From: Acidobacteriaceae bacterium
Lineage (GTDB): Bacteria; Acidobacteriota; Terriglobia; Terriglobales; Acidobacteriaceae
DNA length: 5,655 nt
Reading direction: 5' to 3'
Assembly (NCBI GenBank): GCA_003140655.1
Contig: PLKR01000493.1
Location: forward strand, 1-5,655
In this document: one piece after another, positions 1-5,262 of the stretch
Layout of the letters: each line of letters opens with the position of its first letter
Position numbering within the stretch: the stretch's first letter is position 1
Made by a program: the position numbers and the translations under genes
The notes under the pieces: generated by a model
Told to the model about the DNA's origin: nothing
The model's input: only the letters and a program-made list of their open reading frames with translations
Databases searched by the model: none

Positions 1-15
1 CAGCCATGATTGCAA

Positions 16-510
16 ATGAAGATTCCGAATGAAGACCGCAGCGTTCTCCTGCAACTTCTCGGCGGCACCAAGGGCTCGCACCCTCTGCGCCGCTGGATCA
101 ACTTCTGGCCGCCGTTCCTGGGCGCGGGCATTCGCATCCAGCACATCGCGCCCGACATGAAGGCCGTCGACGTCGAGATGAAGCTGCGCTTCTGGAACGC
201 CAACTACGTCGGCACGCACTTCGGCGGATCGCTCTTTGCCATGACCGACCCGTTCTATATGCTCATGCTGATGGCGAACCTGGGTCGCGATTACATCGTA
301 TGGGACAAAGCGGCAACCATCCGCTACAGAAAGCCGGGGAAGGGAACCGTGCGCGCGGAATTTCGTTTGTCTGATAGCCAGATCGATGATATTCGCGAGA
401 AACTGAAGACGCTGCCGAAATATGAGCCGATTTTTTCGGTGGAAGTGAAAGATGAAGCCGGAGTTGTGATCGCCGAAGTCGAAAAAGTGCTGCACGTGCG
501 AAAGAAATAA
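16..510 (+). CDS. DUF4442 hotdog-fold protein (putative thioesterase-like)
   Basis: A 164-residue protein that I assign to the DUF4442 family, which belongs to the hotdog-fold (thioesterase/dehydratase) superfamily. The family-typical core is the segment NANYVGTHFGGSLFAMTDPF (residues 61-80). In hotdog proteins this stretch leads into the long central helix, and the loop before it usually shapes the acyl-thioester pocket. The preceding strand (VDVEMKLRFW, 51-60) and the following ones (AATIRYRKPGKGTVRAEFRL, and IFSVEVKDEAGVVIAEVEKV) complete the sheet. No signal peptide or membrane helix is convincing, so it is probably cytoplasmic. The substrate is unknown; acyl-CoA hydrolysis is only a superfamily-based guess. 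The ATG at 16 is preferred; a TTG at 10 is in frame and would add two residues, and an in-frame TGA at 7-9 rules out anything further upstream. Neither start has a clear Shine-Dalgarno sequence, though only 15 upstream bases are visible. Confidence 0.85.
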   Translation: MKIPNEDRSVLLQLLGGTKGSHPLRRWINFWPPFLGAGIRIQHIAPDMKAVDVEMKLRFWNANYVGTHFGGSLFAMTDPFYMLMLMANLGRDYIVWDKAATIRYRKPGKGTVRAEFRLSDSQIDDIREKLKTLPKYEPIFSVEVKDEAGVVIAEVEKVLHVRKK

Positions 511-513
511 CTG

Positions 514-529
514 CAGCCCATGAGGGCTG
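514..529 (+). terminator. Short GC-rich hairpin after the DUF4442 gene
   Basis: CAGCCC (514-519) and GGGCTG (524-529) are perfect complements around an ATGA loop, 3 nt after the upstream stop codon. The placement suits a terminator. No run of T follows (the next bases are GGCTTAACTC), so intrinsic termination would be weak at best. It could instead be an mRNA 3'-end stabilising stem, or chance. Confidence 0.3.
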
Positions 530-551
530 GGCTTAACTCTTACTGAATCAT

Positions 552-556
552 AGGAG
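552..556 (+). promoter_or_regulatory. Ribosome binding site of the PaiB-family gene
   Basis: AGGAG lies 9 nt before the ATG at 566. An in-frame TAG at 551-553 overlaps it, so no longer reading is possible and the start at 566 is well fixed. Confidence 0.8.
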
Positions 557-565
557 ATTCGAAGT

Positions 566-1186
566 ATGTACATCCCTGAATTTAACCGGGTACGCGATCA
601 GGCGGACACAGTCTCTTTCGTTCAGGCGAATCCGTTCGCCATTCTGGTTTCTGCCTCGGACAGCGGTCCCTTCGCTACGCATATCCCAATCCTCGCCCGG
701 GACGTGGACCATCAGTTGGTGCTGCATGGACACATGGCCAAGGCGAATCCGCACTGGCGTCTTCTGCAAGGCGGTCAGGAATCCCTGGCCATCTTTCACG
801 GGCCCCACGCCTATATTTCCCCCAGCCTGTACGAGAGCCGGGAGAGCGTTCCCACTTGGAACTATGCGGCCGTGCATGTATACGGCCACGCGGGCGTGGT
901 CACCGAGCCCGAACCGCTTATGGAAGAAGTTCGCGAAATTATCCATGCCTTTGATCCAGCCTACTTCGCTCAGTGGAGCGCCCTCAGCGATAAGTTTCGC
1001 TATGGCATGCTAAAACAGATCGTCGGGTTTGAGATGGTCGCCACCCGGATCGAAGCCAAGTTCAAGATCAGTCAAAATCGCACCAAGAAGGATCAGGCCG
1101 CAGTGATCGCCTCTTTGGGGCAGAGCACGGACTCAGCCGTGTCCGGAATCGCCCGGCTGATGCAGGAACAAGGCCTGGGAGTCTGA
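566..1186 (+). CDS. paiB: PaiB-family FMN-binding split-barrel protein (annotated as negative transcriptional regulator)
   Basis: A full-length 206-residue member of the PaiB family. Family landmarks occur in order: the N-terminal MYIP (1-4), ATHIP (37-41), HGHMAKANPHW (54-64), the strongly conserved GPHAYISPSLY (79-89), VPTWNYAAVHVYG (95-107), IVGFE (152-156) and KISQNRTKKD (167-176). The fold is an FMN-binding split barrel like that of pyridoxamine-phosphate oxidase relatives. In Bacillus subtilis, PaiB acts with the acetyltransferase PaiA as a repressor of sporulation and degradative-enzyme genes. No helix-turn-helix is visible here and no paiA lies in the window, so a redox or cofactor-binding role is as likely as repression. 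It is probably cytoplasmic, as there is no signal peptide. It is followed 9 nt later by hemD in the same reading frame, which suggests one transcript. Family assignment is confident; cellular function is not. Confidence 0.92.
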   Translation: MYIPEFNRVRDQADTVSFVQANPFAILVSASDSGPFATHIPILARDVDHQLVLHGHMAKANPHWRLLQGGQESLAIFHGPHAYISPSLYESRESVPTWNYAAVHVYGHAGVVTEPEPLMEEVREIIHAFDPAYFAQWSALSDKFRYGMLKQIVGFEMVATRIEAKFKISQNRTKKDQAAVIASLGQSTDSAVSGIARLMQEQGLGV

Positions 1187-1195
1187 TCGCGGAAA

Positions 1196-2017
1196 ATGAG
1201 CCGCCTCAAGCAATCCGCAGAGATGCCACCACCTCCGCTAGGCGGCGTGCGCGTTCTCGTAGGCCGCGCGCGGCATCAGGCCGGTGCGCTCTCCGGGGAA
1301 CTACGCAGGCTCGGCGCGACCGTGCTTGAAATTCCGTTCATCGAAATTCACAAGCCGCGATCGTTCCAGGTGTTGGACTCCGCTCTCAAGAGCCTGGCGG
1401 AGTATGACTGGCTCATCCTCACCAGCGTGAACGGGGTTGAAGCCATGTGGGAGCGCCTGACCAAGCTGCGCCTAACAAGAAATCTTAAGCGCCTGCGCAT
1501 CGCGGCTATCGGCCCGGCAACGAAAAAGGCGATCGAGCAGCGCGGCGGCGAAGTGGATGTTGTTCCCAAAGAATATGTCGCTGAGTCGGTGGTGCGCAGT
1601 TTGCGGCGGCGGGTGCAAGGGAAGCGGGTGCTGCTGGTGCGGGCCAAGGTTGCCCGCGACGTGATTCCGCGGGAGTTGCGCCGGGCCGGAGCGCAGGTGC
1701 AGGTGGTGGAAGCTTATGAAACCGTTGTGCCGCATTCTTCGCGCACGCGCCTGCGCGGCGTGCTCGACAATCCGCGGCGTCGCCCGCATGTGGTTACTTT
1801 CACGAGTTCATCTACGGTGCGCAACTTCATTGCATTGCTCGGCTCACGCGGCACGAACCTCGAGGGGATACGGCTCGCCTCCATTGGTCCGGTCACTTCT
1901 TCGACGCTGCGCGAGCTAGGCTTGCGCGTGGACATTGAGGCCAAAGAGTTCACCATCCCGGGCCTGATCGAAGCCATCCTGCTCGCGATGGTCAAGCGCG
2001 ACCCTAAACAGGGCTAG
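1196..2017 (+). CDS. hemD: Uroporphyrinogen-III synthase
   Basis: This cytoplasmic enzyme inverts ring D of hydroxymethylbilane and cyclises it to uroporphyrinogen III, the branch point to heme, siroheme and cobalamin. The 273 residues fit the two-domain HemD fold. The landmarks are VRVLVGRARHQAGALSGELR (18-37), LTSVNGVEAM (75-84), AAIGPATKKAI (103-113), VVPKEYVAESV (122-132), the second-domain strand VLLVRAKVARDVIPREL (145-161), the conserved tyrosine in VEAYETV (Y174), TFTSSSTVRNF (201-211), ASIGPVTSSTL (228-238) and a C-terminal FTIPGLIEAIL (252-262). HemD sequences diverge widely, but this ordered set is characteristic. The start at 1196 has only a poorly spaced GGA (1191-1193), so translation may be coupled to paiB, whose stop is 9 nt upstream. 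An ATG at 1223 (residue 10) is an alternative start, closer to the domain boundary. hemA, hemB and hemC are absent from the visible neighbourhood. Confidence 0.9.
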   Translation: MSRLKQSAEMPPPPLGGVRVLVGRARHQAGALSGELRRLGATVLEIPFIEIHKPRSFQVLDSALKSLAEYDWLILTSVNGVEAMWERLTKLRLTRNLKRLRIAAIGPATKKAIEQRGGEVDVVPKEYVAESVVRSLRRRVQGKRVLLVRAKVARDVIPRELRRAGAQVQVVEAYETVVPHSSRTRLRGVLDNPRRRPHVVTFTSSSTVRNFIALLGSRGTNLEGIRLASIGPVTSSTLRELGLRVDIEAKEFTIPGLIEAILLAMVKRDPKQG

Positions 2018-2020
2018 TCA

Positions 2021-2048
2021 TTGACACAATTGCGCAATCTGCTAAATT
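2021..2048 (+). promoter_or_regulatory. Predicted sigma-70-type promoter of the DUF2834 gene, probably leaderless
   Basis: A perfect -35 hexamer TTGACA (2021-2026) starts 4 bases after the hemD stop. A -10-like TAAATT (2043-2048, four of six matches to TATAAT) follows after a 16-nt spacer. The ATG at 2055 is only 6 nt beyond the -10, so transcription would begin at or next to the start codon. This fits the absence of any Shine-Dalgarno sequence there. The prediction comes from sequence alone. Confidence 0.55.
2029..2038. promoter_or_regulatory. 10-bp palindrome in the promoter spacer (candidate operator)
   Basis: ATTGCGCAAT is a perfect 10-bp palindrome lying wholly between the -35 and -10 elements of the DUF2834 promoter. 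A protein bound there would block RNA polymerase. The core AATTGC (2028-2033) recurs at 2045-2050, across the -10. No regulator for it is identifiable. Confidence 0.35.
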
Positions 2049-2054
2049 GCCGGC

Positions 2055-2405
2055 ATGAAACCGAAGACAATTTACCTCGTGCTCTGTTTCGCCGGGGCGT
2101 TGCTCCCCTACTGGCAGTTTGTGCCGTGGGTCATGCAGAACGGTCTGAGCATTCCGATTCTGTTCCGCGAGCTATTCGCGTACCGTATCAGCGCGTTCTT
2201 CGTGATGGACGTAGTAGTTTCCGCCGTAGTTCTGCTCGTGTTCATACGAGTCGAGAGCGCCCGGCTGAACGTTCGTCGACGATGGCTCCCCGTGCTGGCT
2301 GTGCTTACGGTCGGGGTGTCGCTTGGCTTACCGATGTTCCTCTATATGCGAGAGCTCCGAATGGAACAGCTCAAGTCCTCGGGAAGCAATCCGGTACCGG
2401 CTTGA
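2055..2405 (+). CDS. DUF2834 small three-helix membrane protein
   Basis: A 116-residue integral membrane protein that I recognise as DUF2834, a family without assigned function. Three hydrophobic segments are visible at about residues 5-27, 45-65 and 78-98. The family signature is clear: LPYWQFVPW at 17-25 in helix 1, FAYRISAFFVMDVVVSA (41-57) leading into helix 2, and GVSLGLPMFLYMRE (87-100) at the end of helix 3. The loop between helices 2 and 3 is arginine-rich (RVESARLNVRRR), which by the positive-inside rule puts it in the cytoplasm. The start is well fixed: an in-frame TAA at 2043-2045 precedes it and the next methionine is residue 27. It appears to have its own promoter rather than depending on hemD. 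Its end faces the S9 peptidase gene across 13 nt. Confidence 0.85.
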   Translation: MKPKTIYLVLCFAGALLPYWQFVPWVMQNGLSIPILFRELFAYRISAFFVMDVVVSAVVLLVFIRVESARLNVRRRWLPVLAVLTVGVSLGLPMFLYMRELRMEQLKSSGSNPVPA

Positions 2406-2418
2406 TCCGAGCGTCACG

Positions 2419-4407
2419 CTATTCGGTGAGCGAGCAACTGCAATCCGCCGGGGGAACGTGCGCCAGCAGAAAATTCGCGACGCGCTTGTAGGCGTCGATC
2501 TGATTCTCCACGCGCGCAAAGCCGTGGCCTTCGTCTTCGTAAATCTTATAATCAACCGTCCCACCGCGCTTCCTAATGGCATCGACCACCTGCTGCGTTT
2601 CCTCCTTGGGGCAGCGGGGATCGTGTCCTCCGGCGAGCAACAGCAGTGGCGCTTTGATCTGATCGATGAAGTTGATGGGCGAACGGTCTTCGTACAGCGT
2701 TTTGTTCTTCACTACATCGCCCATGGTCGCGAGATCAGACTGCTGCAGCACCGGATCTTCATTCTCGATCTTAGTAAACCAGTTTACAAAGGGCACAATG
2801 GGCACGCCCGCGGCCCACACGTCGGGCGCCTTCGTCACTGACATCATGCTGAGATAGCCGCCGTAGCTTCCGCCCATGACGGCGATCTTTTTGGGATCGA
2901 GATGGCCGGTCTGCTTGATCCAATCCACGCCGGCGAGAACGTCCTGCAGATCGCCGCCGCCCATGTCGAACAAGTTCGCCTGCTGAAATTCTTTTCCGTA
3001 CCCCGTCGAGCCGCGGTAGTTGGGTGCAAGCACCATGTATCCCTGATTGGCCGTGTACTGCACGAAGCGGTTGAACGAATTCATGGTTTGTGCAGTCGGC
3101 CCGCCGTGGATGTAAACGATGGCCGCGTTCTGTCCGTTGCGCGCCATGTTGAAGGGCACATAAAGAAACGCGGAGATGGTCCACTTGCCGTCGCGGCTGG
3201 GGTAGTGCACCAGGTAGGGCTCGACCATGTCTTCCGAGCGCACTCCGGCCACCAGCGAATGCGTGACTTGATGCGACTTGCCGGTCGCGAGCGTATAGAC
3301 CCAGAGATCGCCGGGAGCAGTAGGACCGTTGTGGTAGTACAGCAGGCGTGAACCGTCTTTTGTGAAGGCGGAGTGGCCGCCCGCAGGTTCGTTCACGCCT
3401 TTCGGAACGGGCAACATCGTGGATTTGGCGGTCGCGAGATCGTGCAGGTAGATGTCTTCGTTGCCGTCGACGTTCGCGCTGAACGTAATATGCTTACCGT
3501 CCGGCGAGAACTCGCCGCCGCGAATTTCCCATTTGTCTTGGGTGAGCCAAGAGACCTTCTTAGTTGCGATCTCGATCAGGCCAACATTGTCGTAGCTATT
3601 CGCGGCGTTCGAAGTGAACAGAACGTGCTTCCCGTCGGGCGAAACGTCGTTATTTGCAAAGCGTTCTTCGCCCTCATGCGGTGTCAGCAGCGCACTCTTC
3701 CCGGTGGCGACGTCAGCGATGAAGACGTTAGAGTCTGTGCCTTTCGCCTGCTCCTGCGAGTAGACGATGTACTTGCCGTCTTTCGACCAGATGGGATTCG
3801 CATTGCCCTTGTCCTGCGGCGTGCCGGTGGTGACATGCTTCACCTCGCGCATGACTGTGTCGTAGATATCGATCTCGTGCGCCGCCGAGGTTTTTGGTTT
3901 AATGAGATATGCCAGATAACGGCCGTCGGGTGACCACGTAGGATCCGTTTCGGCGATCTCGCGCGTGCTAGTGAGGTTGACGACCTTGCCGGTCTTGGGC
4001 GAAACCAGAAAAATATCCCACAGCTCGTCGCCGTCGTAATCGGATTGATACGCGATCCACTTGCCGTCGGGCGACCACGCGGGCGAAGACTGGCGCTGGT
4101 CGCTGACCGTGAGTTGCAGCGGCCATCCGCCTTCGGCAGGCACCAGCCACAGGTTGTTGCGCCCGCTCATGTTAGAAATGAAGGCGATGCTCTTGCCATC
4201 GGGCGACCACGTGGGCCGTCCTACCTGCCGCGTCATGTAGAGCTTCTCGATGGTCAGGCTGCGCGGCTCGACCTGCGCGTTGGGCTTGGAGACGATCAGC
4301 TTGGGATCGGTGATGGCTTGCGGCACCGGCAGACTCTGTGCGGCGATGGCTTCGGCAACGACTGTGCTCATGAGTATGACGATAGCAAAGAGTGCGAGGA
4401 TGCGCAT
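2419..4407 (-). CDS. Secreted S9-family serine peptidase (prolyl oligopeptidase / acylaminoacyl-peptidase type)
   Basis: A 662-residue exopeptidase of the prolyl oligopeptidase clan, most like the S9C acylaminoacyl-peptidase/dipeptidyl-peptidase group. An N-terminal signal peptide (R2, hydrophobic 3-17, AxA-type cleavage options near residues 20-23) indicates export. A seven-bladed PD40 propeller follows; each blade has a (W/F/V)S.DG-like motif, at residues 67, 111, 158, 207, 255, 300 and 348. The alpha/beta-hydrolase domain (about 400-650) has the oxyanion-region HGGP (434-437), NYRGSTGYG (463-471), nucleophile Ser514 in GGSYGG, Asp596 in GGHDPRCP and His628 in EGHGF, so the catalytic triad is complete. 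The expected substrates are short peptides that the propeller admits to the active site; exact specificity cannot be read. The start is fixed by an in-frame TGA immediately before the ATG, with GAGG 11 nt upstream. It lies 87 nt downstream of the PIN toxin gene on the same strand. Confidence 0.95.
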   Translation of the reverse strand: MRILALFAIVILMSTVVAEAIAAQSLPVPQAITDPKLIVSKPNAQVEPRSLTIEKLYMTRQVGRPTWSPDGKSIAFISNMSGRNNLWLVPAEGGWPLQLTVSDQRQSSPAWSPDGKWIAYQSDYDGDELWDIFLVSPKTGKVVNLTSTREIAETDPTWSPDGRYLAYLIKPKTSAAHEIDIYDTVMREVKHVTTGTPQDKGNANPIWSKDGKYIVYSQEQAKGTDSNVFIADVATGKSALLTPHEGEERFANNDVSPDGKHVLFTSNAANSYDNVGLIEIATKKVSWLTQDKWEIRGGEFSPDGKHITFSANVDGNEDIYLHDLATAKSTMLPVPKGVNEPAGGHSAFTKDGSRLLYYHNGPTAPGDLWVYTLATGKSHQVTHSLVAGVRSEDMVEPYLVHYPSRDGKWTISAFLYVPFNMARNGQNAAIVYIHGGPTAQTMNSFNRFVQYTANQGYMVLAPNYRGSTGYGKEFQQANLFDMGGGDLQDVLAGVDWIKQTGHLDPKKIAVMGGSYGGYLSMMSVTKAPDVWAAGVPIVPFVNWFTKIENEDPVLQQSDLATMGDVVKNKTLYEDRSPINFIDQIKAPLLLLAGGHDPRCPKEETQQVVDAIRKRGGTVDYKIYEDEGHGFARVENQIDAYKRVANFLLAHVPPADCSCSLTE

Positions 4408-4418
4408 TCAGTTCAGGG

Positions 4419-4422
4419 CCTC
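4419..4422 (-). promoter_or_regulatory. Probable ribosome binding site of the S9 peptidase gene
   Basis: Read on the minus strand this is GAGG, 11 nt before the ATG at 4405-4407, slightly longer than the ideal spacing. No better Shine-Dalgarno match occurs in the 87-nt gap upstream (4408-4494). Confidence 0.5.
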
Positions 4423-4494
4423 GATGGTGGAATGAAAGCGGGAAGCGGGGATTACGCGTCTCATCTCGCTCGCGTATCGCATCGTTAGGTCATG

Positions 4495-4905
4495 CTACTC
4501 AATGATGCGAAGATGGCGCAACAAGCCGTCAGTGGTGGATAGGTCAACATCGACCTGCTCGAAGTCTCGGTCGTTCGACCAAATGGGGATTTGGAGGTGT
4601 AGAGCCAGCGCAAGCAACTCGATGTCCTCGGGATCGCGACTTCCGATGCGCTTTGTTGCCTCGGCGATGCTCTTCGCGTACTGGGCGCGGCTTACAAGAG
4701 TTACCGGCAGCGCAGCCACTGCTAACAGCAGGATGTCGGAAGGCAGGCGTTTCTGCTTGGACAGAATCGGAACATACTCCTCGACCTCAGACAAGGTGTG
4801 CTCCGTGGTAAAGACTTCGTGAACCTGAGAATGATTAAGAAGCAGCCTTGCGCGCCCACCAATTAGCGCGGACAGAAGGACATTAGCGTCGGCGGCCAGG
4901 TTCAC
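4495..4905 (-). CDS. PIN-domain toxin (VapC-like, PIN_2-type) of a type II toxin-antitoxin pair
   Basis: A 136-residue single-domain PIN protein, the size usual for VapC-type ribonuclease toxins, which cleave RNA using acidic residues that hold Mg2+ or Mn2+. The acidic positions are present: Asp6 in AADANVLLSAL (4-14), Glu40 or Glu42 in SEVEEY (39-44), Asp91/Asp94 in RDPEDIELLALAL (90-102), and Asp112/Asp114 in WSNDRDF (109-115). The RDPEDxxxLALAL and WSNDRDF blocks look more like the PIN_2 subgroup than classical VapC; that subgroup call is from memory of the family pattern. The start is a GTG at 4903-4905, inside the antitoxin gene, with AAAGGGA (4910-4916) 4 nt upstream. The 23-nt out-of-frame overlap with the antitoxin implies translational coupling. 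The RNA target is unknown. Confidence 0.85.
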   Translation of the reverse strand: MNLAADANVLLSALIGGRARLLLNHSQVHEVFTTEHTLSEVEEYVPILSKQKRLPSDILLLAVAALPVTLVSRAQYAKSIAEATKRIGSRDPEDIELLALALHLQIPIWSNDRDFEQVDVDLSTTDGLLRHLRIIE

Positions 4906-5158
4906 GGCGTCCCTTTCGCCAGCGCTCGAAATCCCGCAGAACCGCTTTTTCTGTTACACGTTTTTTCTTTAGCTGGTGGGCAATTTCAGAGGTCAGCATG
5001 CTAAACAATTCGCGTTTGAAGTCCACGGGCAGCGTTGCTTCCCGCCAAGGGAGAAAAACTCCGGCCACCTTGCCGCGGCGCGTTACCAGAATAGGATCGT
5101 CGGAGCGAAACAGAGTAGTAGCGTGGTCGCGAAATTCGCGGACAGTGCTGATTCGCAT
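4883..5158 (-). CDS. Phd/YefM-like antitoxin paired with the PIN toxin
   Basis: A 91-residue protein whose N-terminal half has the Phd/YefM antitoxin pattern: MRISTVREFRDHATTLF (1-17), then DPILVTRRGKVAGVFLPW (21-38). This fold dimerises and binds DNA. The C-terminal half is charged (RVTEKAVLRDFERWRKGRREPGRRR at 67-91) and probably wraps and inhibits the toxin, as in related pairs. Antitoxin-first order and the 23-nt overlap with the toxin are typical of type II modules. I chose the ATG at 5156-5158 because GGAGGT (5165-5170) lies 6 nt upstream of it and the family similarity starts there. A start at 5191 would add 11 unrelated residues and would lie upstream of the predicted transcription start. 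The gene is probably autoregulated through the inverted repeat at 5160-5177. Confidence 0.85.
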   Translation of the reverse strand: MRISTVREFRDHATTLFRSDDPILVTRRGKVAGVFLPWREATLPVDFKRELFSMLTSEIAHQLKKKRVTEKAVLRDFERWRKGRREPGRRR

Positions 5159-5159
5159 G

Positions 5160-5177
5160 TGGTCACCTCCGTGACCA
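5160..5177. promoter_or_regulatory. Inverted repeat over transcription start and ribosome binding site (candidate operator)
   Basis: TGGTCAC (5160-5166) and GTGACCA (5171-5177) are perfect 7-bp inverted arms around CTCC. The repeat begins at the last base of the -10 and spans the expected transcription start. It also contains the antitoxin Shine-Dalgarno sequence (GGAGGT, 5165-5170, GGAG in the loop). It is well placed for binding by the antitoxin or toxin-antitoxin complex, the usual autoregulation in such modules. Confidence 0.55.
5165..5170 (-). promoter_or_regulatory. Strong ribosome binding site that fixes the antitoxin start
   Basis: On the minus strand this reads GGAGGT, a near-perfect Shine-Dalgarno sequence 6 nt before the ATG at 5156-5158. 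It decides against the upstream in-frame ATG at 5191. Confidence 0.85.
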
Positions 5178-5185
5178 TTATAGCA
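5177..5185 (-). promoter_or_regulatory. Extended -10 promoter of the toxin-antitoxin operon
   Basis: The minus strand reads TGCTATAAT: a perfect TATAAT (5177-5182) with the TGn extension (5183-5185). At 17-nt spacing the -35 position reads AAGTAA (5200-5205), a poor match, which is normal for extended -10 promoters. An AT-rich patch (5197-5213) lies over that position in otherwise GC-rich sequence. Transcription should start near 5170-5172, giving a leader of only about 12-14 nt. Confidence 0.7.
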
Positions 5186-5262
5186 GTCCAAGAGTCGATT
5201 TACTTAATGATTAGACGTTCCGGCACTCGAATCAAGTTCCGCTGGCAGTGGGACGATTCTCC

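Noticed and set aside
548..946. A 132-residue minus-strand frame opposite the PaiB-family gene
   Set aside because: It is antisense to a well-conserved family protein, with no ribosome binding site or recognisable motif.
2021..2491. A 156-residue plus-strand frame over the DUF2834 gene, beginning with TTG at 2021
   Set aside because: The TTG is part of the predicted -35 TTGACA, and the translation is arginine/serine-rich with no family character. The overlapping 2055-2405 frame has the conserved DUF2834 motifs.
2902..3933. Long open frames on the plus strand (2902-3351 and 3373-3933) opposite the S9 peptidase gene
   Set aside because: They lie antisense to a gene with a complete catalytic triad and propeller. 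Their arginine- and valine-rich translations have no recognisable domain and are what GC-rich shadow frames look like.
4473..4502. A possible minus-strand promoter (TTGAGT, 18-nt spacer, GATACG) before the S9 peptidase gene
   Set aside because: The match is only four of six at -35 and three of six at -10, not better than expected by chance in a gap of this kind.
5159..5191. An 11-residue N-terminal extension of the antitoxin from an ATG at 5191
   Set aside because: The extension would span the perfect extended -10 promoter and operator, while GGAGGT is ideally placed for the ATG at 5156-5158, where family similarity begins.
5217..5241. Direct repeat GTTCCG (5217-5222 and 5236-5241), first considered with the nearby TTCGA as a tRNA or attachment-site remnant
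   Set aside because: No cloverleaf or acceptor stem can be drawn, there is no integrase nearby, and a 6-base repeat is too short to interpret.
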